63,894 bases of DNA from Pseudonocardia kujensis. Its GTDB lineage: Bacteria > Actinomycetota > Actinomycetes > Mycobacteriales > Pseudonocardiaceae. The DNA lies in NCBI RefSeq assembly GCF_021283305.1, contig NZ_JAJSOK010000041.1, forward strand, positions 1 to 63,894. The letters run 5' to 3'. The notes under the pieces are model-generated. The model was given only the letters and a program-made list of their open reading frames with translations. It searched no databases and was not told where the DNA came from. The position numbers and the translations under genes were made by a program. Positions 32,232 through 39,967 of the stretch are shown here, piece by piece (the stretch's first letter is position 1; every line of letters begins with the position of its first letter).

Positions 32232-33463
32232 CCCACCAGGCTCCACACCGCCCACAGGGCCGCGGTCGCCGCGGTCAGCGCGACCGGCACGGTCAGCAGG
32301 CCGACCGCGGTGAACGTGCGCAGGCTCGGCGTCGCGGGCAGGACCCGGCGCCACAGCAGCGTGGCCAGCGACCCCACGTAGGCCAGGTTCGGACCGATGT
32401 TCACCCCCAGCAGCAGCGCGAGGACCAGCGCCGGGTGCGGCGCCGGGCCGAGCGCGGCGACCAGGACGAGCGTGGCCGGCAGGTTGTTGACCACGTTCGC
32501 CAGCGCGGCGGCCACGGCCGCGACCCCGAGCAGCCCGGGGAAGGTCGGTGCGTCGGGCAGGATCCCGGCCAGCCAGCCCGCCAGCCCGTGCCGCGCGACC
32601 GCGGCGACCACCACGCCGAGCGCCAGCACGAACACGCAGAACAAGGGCGACGTCCCGCGGACCAGGCCTGCGAGGCCGATCTCGCGGCGGAGGAGCGCGC
32701 GCGCCGCGAGCACCACCGCCCCGGCCGCCGCCACCCAGACCGGCTCGACCCCGGCCGTCGACGAGAGACCGAACCCCGCCAGCGTGAGCGCGAGGACGAC
32801 CAGCGCGAACCGCGGCGTCCGCTCGCCGTTGCGGGGCGCGGACACCGGGACCGACTCGGCGAGGTCGGCACCGAAGAACCGGCGGAGCACGCCGTACTCC
32901 ACCGCGAGCGTGACCAGCCACGGCAGCAGCATCAGCCCGGCGAAACCGAGGAACGACAGGCCCGACGCCTCGAAGACCAGCAGGTTCGTCAGGTTCGACA
33001 CGGGCAGCAGCAGCGAGCCCGCGTTGGCGAGGTGGACGCAGGCGTAGGCGTGCGGGCGCGCGGGGAGCCGCAGCCGGGTCGTCGTCGCGAGGACCACCGG
33101 GGTCAGCAGCACGACGGTCGCGTCGAGGCTCAGCACCACCGTGACGGCGGTGGCCGCGGCGAAGACCAGCCCGAACAGCCGCGGTGGGTGGCCGCGGGCG
33201 GCACTCGCGAGCCGGGCGCCGAGCCAGGTGAACACGCCCTCGGCGTCCGCGAGCCGCCCGAGTAGGAGGATCGCCGCCAGGAACCCGACGGTCGGGCCCA
33301 GCTCGCCGATCTCCGCCAGGGCCGCCGGCCAGGGCAGGAGCCCGAGCACGACGACGAGCACCGCGGCCGGCAGCGCCGCCGCCGCCTCCGGGAGGCCGCG
33401 GGGTCGCAGGACCGCGACCGCCAGCACGACCACGAGGAGCGCGGCCGCGAGGACGAACGTCAT
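32228..33463 (-). CDS. ArsB/NhaD-type ion transporter
   Basis: A 411-residue membrane protein with about eleven hydrophobic segments, belonging to the ion transporter superfamily that includes ArsB and SLC13 permeases. Useful marks are FLAAILLLGRLADAEGVFTWLG, SLDATVVLLTPVVL, NAGSLLLPVSNLTNLLV and the matching second-half LANVVNNLPATLVL and GVNIGPNLAYVGSL. It may export an oxyanion such as arsenite or act as an ion antiporter; no arsR or arsC is adjacent, so the arsenic role is unproven. Its ATG overlaps the stop of the TauE/SafE gene (ATGA). Its stop overlaps that of the converging phosphatase gene. Confidence 0.88.
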   Translation of the reverse strand: MTFVLAAALLVVVLAVAVLRPRGLPEAAAALPAAVLVVVLGLLPWPAALAEIGELGPTVGFLAAILLLGRLADAEGVFTWLGARLASAARGHPPRLFGLVFAAATAVTVVLSLDATVVLLTPVVLATTTRLRLPARPHAYACVHLANAGSLLLPVSNLTNLLVFEASGLSFLGFAGLMLLPWLVTLAVEYGVLRRFFGADLAESVPVSAPRNGERTPRFALVVLALTLAGFGLSSTAGVEPVWVAAAGAVVLAARALLRREIGLAGLVRGTSPLFCVFVLALGVVVAAVARHGLAGWLAGILPDAPTFPGLLGVAAVAAALANVVNNLPATLVLVAALGPAPHPALVLALLLGVNIGPNLAYVGSLATLLWRRVLPATPSLRTFTAVGLLTVPVALTAATAALWAVWSLVG

Positions 33464-34224
33464 CAGGTGAGCAGCAGGTACACGCCGACCGCCAGGCCGA
33501 GTCCCACCACGCACCAGCGCAGGATGTTCTCGCGCATGCGCCGGGCGATCCGGGCCCCGACGTAGCCGCCGACCAGCGTGGTGGGCGCGAGGATCGCGAC
33601 GTCGAACCAGTCGACGGGGGCGCGCAGGCTGAAGATCACCACGGTGACCGTGGCGGCCACGAGCGACAGCAGGCCCTTGAGGGCGTTGAGCCGGACGAGG
33701 GTGTCGTTGGCCAGCAGCGACAGCACCGAGATCAGGATGACCCCGAGCGCCCCGCCGAAGTAGCCGCCGTAGACACCGGCGAAGAACACCGCCGGCAGCA
33801 GCCAGGCCGTGCGGTCCGGTGCGTCCGCGTCCGGGGTGCCGATCCACCGTTTCAGGTACGGGCCGAGCGCCATCAGGAGGCTGGCCAGGATGACCAGGAC
33901 GGGCACGACGGCGTCGAACACCGAGCTCGGAAGGATCAGCAGCAGGATGCAGCCGAGGACGGAACCGAGTGCGGCGGCGACGGCGGTCAGCACGATCCGC
34001 CGGCGCTGTTCGCGCAGCTCCCGCCGGTTGCCGGCGACGATGCCGACGTAGCCCGGCCACTGCGCGACCGAGTTCGTGACGTTGGCCGCCAGCGGGTCGA
34101 GCCCGACGGCCAGGAGCGCGGGGAAGACCAGCAGGGACCCGCCGCCGGCGACGGCGTTGACCGCGCCGGCCACCAGCCCGGCGGCGAGGAGGAAGACCAG
34201 CTGACCCGGCGACGCGCCCACCAC
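33463..34224 (-). CDS. TauE/SafE-family sulfite/anion exporter
   Basis: A 253-residue membrane protein with about eight hydrophobic segments. The hallmark opening LVAGAVNAVAGGGSLLVFPALL and the second-half counterpart FFAGVYGGYFGGALGVILI are diagnostic of TauE/SafE (DUF81) permeases, which move sulfite, sulfoacetate or related anions. It is co-transcribed with the ArsB-like transporter. The start is one of two adjacent GTG codons (34224 or 34221); TACTGT lies seven nucleotides upstream and no ribosome site is present. Confidence 0.92.
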   Translation of the reverse strand: MVGASPGQLVFLLAAGLVAGAVNAVAGGGSLLVFPALLAVGLDPLAANVTNSVAQWPGYVGIVAGNRRELREQRRRIVLTAVAAALGSVLGCILLLILPSSVFDAVVPVLVILASLLMALGPYLKRWIGTPDADAPDRTAWLLPAVFFAGVYGGYFGGALGVILISVLSLLANDTLVRLNALKGLLSLVAATVTVVIFSLRAPVDWFDVAILAPTTLVGGYVGARIARRMRENILRWCVVGLGLAVGVYLLLT

Positions 34225-34231
34225 GGCCGGA

Positions 34232-34237
34232 ACAGTA
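34232..34237 (-). promoter_or_regulatory. -10 element (TACTGT), leaderless arrangement
   Basis: Read on the minus strand, TACTGT lies seven nucleotides before GTG 34224 of the TauE/SafE gene. Confidence 0.55.
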
Positions 34238-34381
34238 GACGTCCGGTCGGTGACCCGCTCGGCCCTCGTCCGTAACGTCCGGGTGCCGGAGCTGCGAGGT
34301 ACTGCATTGCGCGCCGGACGGGGGGCGGGAGCACCATGGGGGTGGGGTCCCGGTGCCGAGCGGGGCCGGGGGGAGGTCGCG

Positions 34382-35428
34382 ATGTCGCAGCGCTGGGGTG
34401 TCGTCCTGGCGACGGTGCTGATCCTCGCCTGGTGCGTGGTGCCGATCTGGCTGCTGCTGCACCGGCCCGAGGGGCCCACGCGCGCGGTGCGGGCGGCCGT
34501 GGCCGGAGTGGTCGCGGTCGTCGGCCTCGGGGCGTTGCTGGCGGCCTGGGTCGGGACCTCGTCGGGTGCGGGGACGCTGCGCACCATCGTGACCGGCCCG
34601 GCGTCGACGGCGCGTCCGCCGCTGGCCGCTCCCGCGCCGGCCCTCCCCTCGACGGTGCCGTCGTCGGCCACGGACACGACGACGGGGAGCGCGGAGGTCG
34701 CGGGGCAGCAGCCTGCCGCCGCGCCGCCGCCGGAGCGGGTCCTGGCCGCCTCCGACGACTCGGGCGGCTCCGACAGCTCTTACGGCTCGGACGGCTCGGG
34801 CAGCTCCGACGGCTCGGACAAGGGGGGCTCGCCGGGCCACCCCGATGCGTCGGCCGCGGACGGGCGGGGGCCGGTAGCCATGGACGACAGCGCGCCGCGA
34901 GCCGCGGCGGTGGCCGGCGGTGGTGCCGCACCGGTGCGGTCGGGCGGCACCGAGGGCCGGCCGGCGGCGCACCAGGCCCAGCCGGTCGCCAACCGGCCCC
35001 CCGTCTCCCAGCCCGTGGGCGGGACCGGCCCCACCGCTCCGACGGGCCCGAGGCCCGGCCCGCCCACGCCGCCGGCGGACGACACCGTGCCCGGCACGCC
35101 GTCGATCCCGCCCTCGGCCCCGCCGTCGATCCCGCCTTCGGCCACACCGTCGCCGACGCCCACGCCGACGCCCACGCCGACGCCCACGCCGCCGCCCACG
35201 CCCTCGACGCCCACGCGACCCGGGCCGTCGACCACTCCTGCCTCCGGCCCGACGACCGAGGGCGGCACGAGCACGCCGAAGCCGACCGCGGAGCCGACCA
35301 CCCCGACCACGCCCAGGACCTGGACGCGGACGCGGCTCGCGACCCCGCCCAGCCCGAGCACGCTCCCGACGACCCCGGTCACGCCGACCACGACGACCGT
35401 CCCGCCCACGCCGACGACCCCGAGCTGA
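34382..35428 (+). CDS. Two-helix membrane protein with long Pro/Thr/Ser-rich tail
   Basis: A 348-residue protein. Residues 5-25 and about 40-58 are hydrophobic helices separated by a short basic loop; the remaining 285 residues are low-complexity: a Ser/Asp/Gly patch (SGGSDSSYGSDGSG), then Pro/Thr stretches including a six-unit PT repeat near residue 262. The ATG at 34382 has GGAGG (34372-34376) six nucleotides upstream. Both termini could face outward or inward; a wall-spanning or linker role is possible. No known domain is recognised, and the tail evolves by repeat expansion, so homology detection will be unreliable. Confidence 0.7.
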   Translation: MSQRWGVVLATVLILAWCVVPIWLLLHRPEGPTRAVRAAVAGVVAVVGLGALLAAWVGTSSGAGTLRTIVTGPASTARPPLAAPAPALPSTVPSSATDTTTGSAEVAGQQPAAAPPPERVLAASDDSGGSDSSYGSDGSGSSDGSDKGGSPGHPDASAADGRGPVAMDDSAPRAAAVAGGGAAPVRSGGTEGRPAAHQAQPVANRPPVSQPVGGTGPTAPTGPRPGPPTPPADDTVPGTPSIPPSAPPSIPPSATPSPTPTPTPTPTPTPPPTPSTPTRPGPSTTPASGPTTEGGTSTPKPTAEPTTPTTPRTWTRTRLATPPSPSTLPTTPVTPTTTTVPPTPTTPS

Positions 35429-35538
35429 CCCACCGTCGGCGCCAGTCCAGGTCGGAGCCCGGTCTCCCGGGGAGCCCCACTCCGCGCGGAGCCCCGTGCA
35501 CCGTGCCGTGATCCCCGCGCTACGATCCATGACGCGGA

Positions 35539-35930
35539 CGAGCGGGCCGGGCGACCGCGTCGGCATCACGCCGCCGAGGAAAGTCCGGACTCCGTAGGGC
35601 AGGGTGGTTGTCAACGGCAACCCGGGGCGACCCGCGGGACAGTGCCACAGAGAACAGACCGCCGTGCGCCCCCCCGGGCGTGCGGTAAGGGTGAAACGGT
35701 GGTGTAAGAGACCACCAGCACCCCGGGTGACCGGGGTGGCTCGGTAAACCCCACCCGGAGCAAGGCCAAGAGGCCTCCCTCGGGAGGCTGCGCAGGTGTT
35801 CGAGGACGGCCCGTCCGAGCCTGCGGGTAGGCCGCTCGAGCCTGCCGGCGACGGCAGGCCTAGATGGATGGTCGCCGAACGGTGCGCCGCGAGGCGCCCG
35901 GGAACAGGATCCGGCTTACAGGCCCGCTCG
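35539..35930 (+). ncRNA. rnpB: RNase P RNA, bacterial class A
   Basis: The catalytic RNA of ribonuclease P. The terminal P1 helix pairs CGAGCGGGCC (35539-35548) with GGCCCGCTCG (35921-35930). Diagnostic conserved blocks are present in order: GAGGAAAGTCCGGACTCC near 35576, CACAGAGAACAGACCG near 35646, GGTAAGGGTGAAACGG near 35685, GAGACCACCAGC, and the 3' AGATGGATGG and ACAGGATCCGGCTTACAGG. Boundaries are defined by P1 and are approximate by a few nucleotides. Confidence 0.95.
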
Positions 35931-36316
35931 CCCGCACCCCCTCGGCCTGCGAAGGCCCCGGGGCTACTGCTCCGGCTGGTCGCCGGCCTCGGGTCTCCTC
36001 GTCCTCGCCCTCCGCGGTCCGGCGCGCCGGCGGCGCGTCGCCGCGGCCGAGGGTCGTCGGGAACGAGGTCCTCGGTCGTCGACCTGCGGGACGTTCGGCC
36101 CCGTTCCCGGCCGCGGCACGTCACACGCCCCCGGTCGTTCCTCCGCGGGCAGGCGCCGCTCCTCGGCGAGCGCGGGCCGGCGGCGGTGATCCACGGGGCG
36201 CGGGTCCACCGACCGGGGGACGCCGCGTTCGTCCCCACCGCCCGTCGGTCGTGGGGCACCGGACCGGCCTGCCCGGCGCGACGCTCGAACGGTCAGCGCA
36301 GGAGCGAGAGGTGCCC
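35931..36316. other. Long spacer between rnpB and the TRIC-family gene
   Basis: These 386 nt are GC-rich. Open frames pass through on both strands, one of them in frame with the downstream gene, but none shows a start with a ribosome site or recognisable protein sequence. A GGCC-rich hairpin-like patch just after rnpB (about 35951-35970) might be its terminator, but no T run follows. I see nothing else supportable. Confidence 0.4.
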
Positions 36317-37081
36317 ATGACCGCCTACGGCGTCGCCGGACATGTCCTGGAGCTGGGCGGCGTCTTCGCCATCGCCGCCCTCGGGGCCGACCTGTGCCGG
36401 CGCCGTGAGCTCAACGGTCTCGCGGTCACGCTCTTCGCGATGGTCAGCGCGCTCGGTGGTGGACTCGTCCGCGATCTCGTCATCGGCGCGCCGCCCGTGG
36501 CGTTCCACAGTGTCGGCGACCCCGCCGTGGCACTGGCAGCGGGTCTCACCGTCGTCGTGCTCGGCCGGCACCTGCCGCGGGTCCTCGTCCCGCTGCAGCT
36601 GGTCGAGGCCGTCGGGCTCGGTGTGCTGTGCGTGAACGGCACGGCGAGGGCGCTCGCTGCCGGGCAGGCGCCGGTCGCCGCGGCCGCGCTGGGAGTCGTC
36701 ACGGTCGTCGGCGGCGGCATCGTGCGCGACAGCCTGACCGGCCGTGTTCCCGGAGTGTTCCGGCGCGGGCGGGAGACCCGCCCGCTCCTGCTCGTGCTCA
36801 CCGCGGTCACCGCGGTCGTCCTGCTGCGCCTCGGGCGGCTCGACCCCGCCGTCGGCCTCGTGGTTGCGGCGTGTGCGGCCACGATGCTGTTGATGTGCGA
36901 GCGCGTCGCCGCCGGAGCCCCGCCGGGAGCCGAGCCGGTCTCCACCTCGGTGGCGGTGGGTCCGCTCCCGGGACGGACGCTGGTCGGTGCGCCCGCCCGG
37001 CCCTGTCGGTCGACGGCCGAGGCGTGTAACAACGATCGCGTCCGTGTGCCTTCCGGCCGGGGCGACCCGCCGACGCGATGA
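36317..37081 (+). CDS. Trimeric intracellular cation channel (TRIC/UPF0126) family protein
   Basis: A 254-residue membrane protein with seven predicted helices in two similar halves. Each half carries the family's glycine-rich kink: ALGGGLVRDLVIG near residue 50 and VVGGGIVRDSLTG near residue 135. Bacterial TRIC proteins are homotrimeric potassium-permeable channels. The C-terminal 55 residues are a hydrophilic extension beyond the usual length of about 205. ATG at 36317 has GAGAGG five nucleotides upstream; an in-frame GTG at 36311 is less favoured. Confidence 0.9.
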   Translation: MTAYGVAGHVLELGGVFAIAALGADLCRRRELNGLAVTLFAMVSALGGGLVRDLVIGAPPVAFHSVGDPAVALAAGLTVVVLGRHLPRVLVPLQLVEAVGLGVLCVNGTARALAAGQAPVAAAALGVVTVVGGGIVRDSLTGRVPGVFRRGRETRPLLLVLTAVTAVVLLRLGRLDPAVGLVVAACAATMLLMCERVAAGAPPGAEPVSTSVAVGPLPGRTLVGAPARPCRSTAEACNNDRVRVPSGRGDPPTR

Positions 37082-37095
37082 GCGAGGAATGTCCC

Positions 37096-37662
37096 ATGCC
37101 GACCTCACGACGGCCCGCATCGGTGGGCAGCCCGACCGAGGAGCCCGATCGGCTCACGAGCCCCGGAGCCGAGGACCCCGGCACCGAGAACTCCGGCACC
37201 GAGAGCTCCGGCACCGAGAGCTCCGGCACCGAGGCGATCCGCGGCTTCGTCGACGACGTGCGCCGGCTGTTCCAGCAGGAGCTGCGCACCGCGGACTCCG
37301 GCGCCGAGGCGATGCGTGCCTTCGTCGATGACATGCGCGAGCTGCTCCCGCGGGAGCTGCGCACCGCGCAGGAGGAGCTGGCCGGCAAGGCGCGTGCGGC
37401 CGTCGAGGGGGTGCTGTTCCTCGGCGTCGGCGTGGTGCTCGGCGCGGTCGCGGCGGGCACCTCCACCGCGGTGATCATGCGGATGCTGGAGAAGGTCCTT
37501 CCCCCGACGGTGGCGGCTGCGATCGTGACGATCGTCGTCGCCGCCGCCGCTGCCGTGCTCGTCGCGATGGGGCTCGAGAAGGTCCGGCGCGTGTTCCCGC
37601 TCCTTCCGGAGCGGGCCCTCGACGAACTGCGCGAGGAGATCCGCGGGGCGATGCCGGGCTGA
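37096..37662 (+). CDS. Phage-holin-like (DUF1469-type) two-helix membrane protein with tandem N-terminal repeats
   Basis: A 188-residue protein. The N-terminus has a Ser-Gly-Thr-Glu tandem repeat (three units around 37188-37230) and two copies of an amphipathic segment, GFVDDVRRLFQQELRTA and AFVDDMRELLPRELRTA. Two membrane helices follow (about 115-138 and 150-170) and then an amphipathic tail. The layout matches actinobacterial phage-holin-superfamily or YqjE-like envelope proteins. ATG at 37096 has GAGGA seven nucleotides upstream; ATG 37078 overlaps the TRIC stop but lacks a ribosome site. No lysis genes are nearby, so true holin function is unlikely. Confidence 0.7.
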   Translation: MPTSRRPASVGSPTEEPDRLTSPGAEDPGTENSGTESSGTESSGTEAIRGFVDDVRRLFQQELRTADSGAEAMRAFVDDMRELLPRELRTAQEELAGKARAAVEGVLFLGVGVVLGAVAAGTSTAVIMRMLEKVLPPTVAAAIVTIVVAAAAAVLVAMGLEKVRRVFPLLPERALDELREEIRGAMPG

Positions 37663-37813
37663 GCGCGCCGGGACCGGCCGGAGAGCCCCTGCCGTCCTCG
37701 CCTCGCACGGGTGAGGCGACCCGCCGACGACGCGGTGACGCTCGGCACCGCCGGTCCGCTGCCGGGCCACCGGGGGAGCGGATCGGACCGCGAACCAGTC
37801 GAAGGGAAGCGAC

Positions 37814-38359
37814 ATGGCAATCGGGCCTGTGCAGTTGATCGTCCTCGGATTCCGGCATCCGGACTTCCACGGCCGGATCATCGAGGAACTGGAGAGGTTG
37901 CGCGAGAGCGACACGGTGCGGGTGATCGACTCCTTGGCCGTCTACAAGGACGCGGCCGGTGACCTCGAGGTGATGCACCTGAGCAACCTGTCCCAGGACG
38001 AGGCGATCGAGCTCGGCAGCAAGATCGGCGCGCTGATCGGCCTCGGCTTCGAGGGCGTGGAGGGAATGGAGGCGGGCGCCGAGGCGGGTGCCGAGGCGGC
38101 GGCCGAGGGAGCCACGGTGTTCTCCGAAGAGGAGGCGTGGGACGTCCTGGCCGACATCCCGAACGACTCGGCCGCAGCGCTCCTCCTGATCGAGCACCAC
38201 TGGGCGGTGCCGCTGCGCGACGCCGTCGCCGAAGCCCACGGCTTCCGCATCAACGACGCCTTCATCAGCCCGCTGGACCTGGTCGAGATCGGCCTGCTGT
38301 CCAACGACGAGGCCAAGGACCAGCACCTCCTGGAGACGGCGTCGGCGAGCAGGAGATGA
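37814..38359 (+). CDS. DUF6325-family protein
   Basis: A 181-residue protein with the family pattern GPVQLIVLGFRHPDFHG near the start, RVIDSLAVYKDAAG, a Gly/Ala/Glu-rich central segment with a GALIGLG glycine zipper, and the conserved IPNDSAAALLLIEHHWAVPLRDA. It has no clear transmembrane anchor apart from the glycine-rich centre. Function is unknown; family members are usually encoded beside small SHOCT or envelope-associated proteins. The start has GAAGGGA (37801-37807) six nucleotides upstream. It follows the holin-like gene after 151 nt. Confidence 0.8.
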   Translation: MAIGPVQLIVLGFRHPDFHGRIIEELERLRESDTVRVIDSLAVYKDAAGDLEVMHLSNLSQDEAIELGSKIGALIGLGFEGVEGMEAGAEAGAEAAAEGATVFSEEEAWDVLADIPNDSAAALLLIEHHWAVPLRDAVAEAHGFRINDAFISPLDLVEIGLLSNDEAKDQHLLETASASRR

Positions 38360-38448
38360 CCGGCACGACCACGACCACGGCGAGCACGACGAGCACACCG
38401 AGCACGACGACGAGCACGACGACGAGCACGACGGCAACGCGGAGGTAG
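38356..38448 (+). CDS. Very short Thr/Ser-rich open frame overlapping the DUF6325 gene
   Basis: A 30-residue frame beginning at an ATG that overlaps the DUF6325 stop (ATGA). The product is almost entirely Thr and Ser, encoded by an ACGACGAGC-type simple repeat. Coupled translation is possible, but the low complexity makes a functional protein doubtful; it may be the decayed remains of the SHOCT-domain gene that often follows DUF6325. Confidence 0.3.
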   Translation: MTGTTTTTASTTSTPSTTTSTTTSTTATRR

Positions 38449-38450
38449 AG

Positions 38451-38525
38451 ATGTTCGGATCACGCAGGGTCGCACGACGCACCGCACGACGCACCGCCCG
38501 CCGGGTGGACCGGCGTCGACGGTGA
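38451..38525 (+). CDS. 24-residue Arg-rich peptide with a strong ribosome site
   Basis: ATG at 38451 has a perfect GGAGG (38441-38445) five nucleotides upstream. The frame encodes MFGSRRVARRTARRTARRVDR and three more Arg before TGA, a +11 or greater peptide. The text resembles the basic N-termini (ARRTARRTARR) of small membrane proteins encoded after DUF6325 genes, so it may be a truncated relic or a genuine cationic micropeptide. Confidence 0.45.
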   Translation: MFGSRRVARRTARRTARRVDRRRR

Positions 38526-38943
38526 GCGGACCGGTGGGAGGGGTGTGAGGCACACGGCCGGCCGTGGGCGCTTCGAGGTCGGCGCCCGCGGCCGGCCGGC
38601 CTTCGGCCGCCGAGCCCGAGCCGTCTCTGCTCCGGCTCGGCCGCCCGCTCGGCCGCCCCACCCGCTCACGGCCGGGGTCTCCCCGGGGCTCGCGCGACAG
38701 GTACGAGTACGACGCTCGGCCGCCACCAGCGCGAGGAGCCGGGCAACTTCTTCGACATCTCTCGCAGCCTGGACCCCGACAGCGGGGCGACGAGCGAGAG
38801 CACCGAGGCCGCGGCGCGGGTGCCGGCGCCGGCGCCGGCGCGCCGCGGGACAGGGCCCGCCCGGCTGCACGGAAAGGCCACGGACAGTGCACGGGCAGTG
38901 CACCGCGCTTGCCGGTCCTCTCCGGGGGCCTAGGCTCGGGACG
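38526..38943. other. 418-nt spacer without a supported gene
   Basis: Open frames exist on both strands because of the base composition, but none has a ribosome site or recognisable protein. GCCGGCGCCGGCGCCGG near 38821-38837 is a short simple GC repeat. TAGGCT at 38931-38936 is the likely -10 for the next gene. Confidence 0.4.
38931..38936 (+). promoter_or_regulatory. -10 element (TAGGCT), leaderless arrangement
   Basis: TAGGCT lies seven nucleotides before GTG 38944 of the small hypothetical gene; no Shine-Dalgarno sequence is present. Confidence 0.55.
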
Positions 38944-39273
38944 GTGAGCGACAACTTGGTCGAACTGCAGCTCGACGAGGCCGGTCTGTCCGGCGACCTG
39001 CCCCGGCCCCAGGCCGCAGAGCAGGACGAGATCCAGGACGTGCCCTTCCGGCCGGTGGTGTTCCGCGACGACGACCTCCCGTCGGCGCTGGCCCGCTCGG
39101 CGGAGTGGCTGCGCGACGCGCAGGAGTGGCTGGGCGAGCCGCTCGACGTCATCGCGATCCACCTCGACTACGACGACCGGGCCGGGGCGCCGTACTACGA
39201 GGTCAAGCTGCTGTGCAACGAGGAGGACCTGGCCGGCGCGCCGCTCGCGAGGCGGCGCGCGGAAGGCAGCTGA
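38944..39273 (+). CDS. Small acidic conserved hypothetical protein
   Basis: A 109-residue acidic soluble protein without membrane segments. It contains FRPVVFRDDDLPSALARSAEWLRD, a predicted helix pair, and the strand-like LDVIAIHLDYDDRAGAPYYEVKLLCNEED. I do not recognise a named family. GTG at 38944 was chosen because TAGGCT lies seven nucleotides upstream, matching the leaderless pattern of this window. It stands alone upstream of the tetR-SDR pair. Confidence 0.7.
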   Translation: MSDNLVELQLDEAGLSGDLPRPQAAEQDEIQDVPFRPVVFRDDDLPSALARSAEWLRDAQEWLGEPLDVIAIHLDYDDRAGAPYYEVKLLCNEEDLAGAPLARRRAEGS

Positions 39274-39331
39274 GCCGCACGCGGCACGCCCTGGTCGATC
39301 GGCGTGAGGGGGCGGGCCGCGCGCCCGGCGT

Positions 39332-39337
39332 TAGGCT
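39332..39337 (+). promoter_or_regulatory. -10 element (TAGGCT), leaderless arrangement
   Basis: TAGGCT lies six nucleotides before GTG 39344 of the tetR gene; no Shine-Dalgarno sequence is present. Confidence 0.6.
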
Positions 39338-39343
39338 GCGCGC

Positions 39344-39967
39344 GTGCCCCGCCCCAGTCGCTGGTCGGAGATCCTCGCCGCCGCCGGCGAGGAGTTCCGC
39401 GACCGCGGCTACGAGAACGCGACCCTGGAGGGCATCGGCGCCCGGGTCGGGATCCTCAAGGGCAGCATCTACAACTACGTGGGCAGCAAGGAGGAGCTGC
39501 TCCTGGCCGTGGTCGAGCAGCCCGCCAAGCAGTTGCTGGCCGAGCTCGAACGCCTGCAGGCCGACACCGGGCAGACCGTCGCGGTACGGCTGCGCGAGCT
39601 GATCCGGATGCAGGTGCGGATCTTCGGCGACTTCTACCCGGCGGCCTTCGTGTACCTGCAGCACATCGGCCGGATGACGGCGCCGCGGTTCCACGAGTTC
39701 CGGGACATGGACGCCCGCTACATGGCGGCGGTCGAGTCCCTGGTCGCGGAGGGGGCCCGGACCGGCGAGTTCGCGCTGGCCACCGATCCGCGGACGGTCG
39801 CGCGAGCGTTGGTCGGGATGCTCGACTGGATGCAGCACTGGTTCGTCCCGCGGGGCGAGGAGGCCGACCGCGCGCTCGCCGACGGCCTCTTCGCGTTCGC
39901 GCTCGGCGGGCTCGTCGCCGGCGGCGGCATGGCCGGTCTCGCCCGCTCCTTCCCAGACGAGTCATGA
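39344..39967 (+). CDS. TetR-family transcriptional regulator of the catabolic island
   Basis: A 207-residue regulator with an N-terminal helix-turn-helix (ILAAAGEEFRDRGYENATLEGIGARVGILKGSIYNYVGSKEELL split over residues 8-50) and a C-terminal ligand-binding domain of the TetR_C type found in fatty-acyl or steroid-catabolism regulators (RDMDARYMAAVESLVAEG). Its stop overlaps the ATG of the SDR gene, so they form an operon. It is a candidate regulator of the divergent promoter region at 43.4-43.6 kb, but its own site cannot be identified. Confidence 0.92.
   Translation: MPRPSRWSEILAAAGEEFRDRGYENATLEGIGARVGILKGSIYNYVGSKEELLLAVVEQPAKQLLAELERLQADTGQTVAVRLRELIRMQVRIFGDFYPAAFVYLQHIGRMTAPRFHEFRDMDARYMAAVESLVAEGARTGEFALATDPRTVARALVGMLDWMQHWFVPRGEEADRALADGLFAFALGGLVAGGGMAGLARSFPDES

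Noticed and set aside
32228..34224. Arsenic resistance operon
   Set aside because: Only an ArsB/NhaD-type transporter is present, with a TauE/SafE permease; no arsR, arsC or acr3 gene accompanies them.
36121..36318. Minus-strand gene in the spacer after rnpB
   Set aside because: The open frame is low-complexity Arg/Pro/Gly, has no ribosome site and overlaps the clear ribosome site of the TRIC gene.
36301..36330. Second sequence similar to the 41-bp repeat near rnpB, prompted by GATCCATGACGCGG at 35525-35538
   Set aside because: Only the CCATGACGCG half resembles the core; the left arm and the 41-bp phasing are missing.
37096..37662. Prophage lysis holin
   Set aside because: The holin-like label comes from two short helices only; no endolysin, tail, capsid or integrase gene is present anywhere near.
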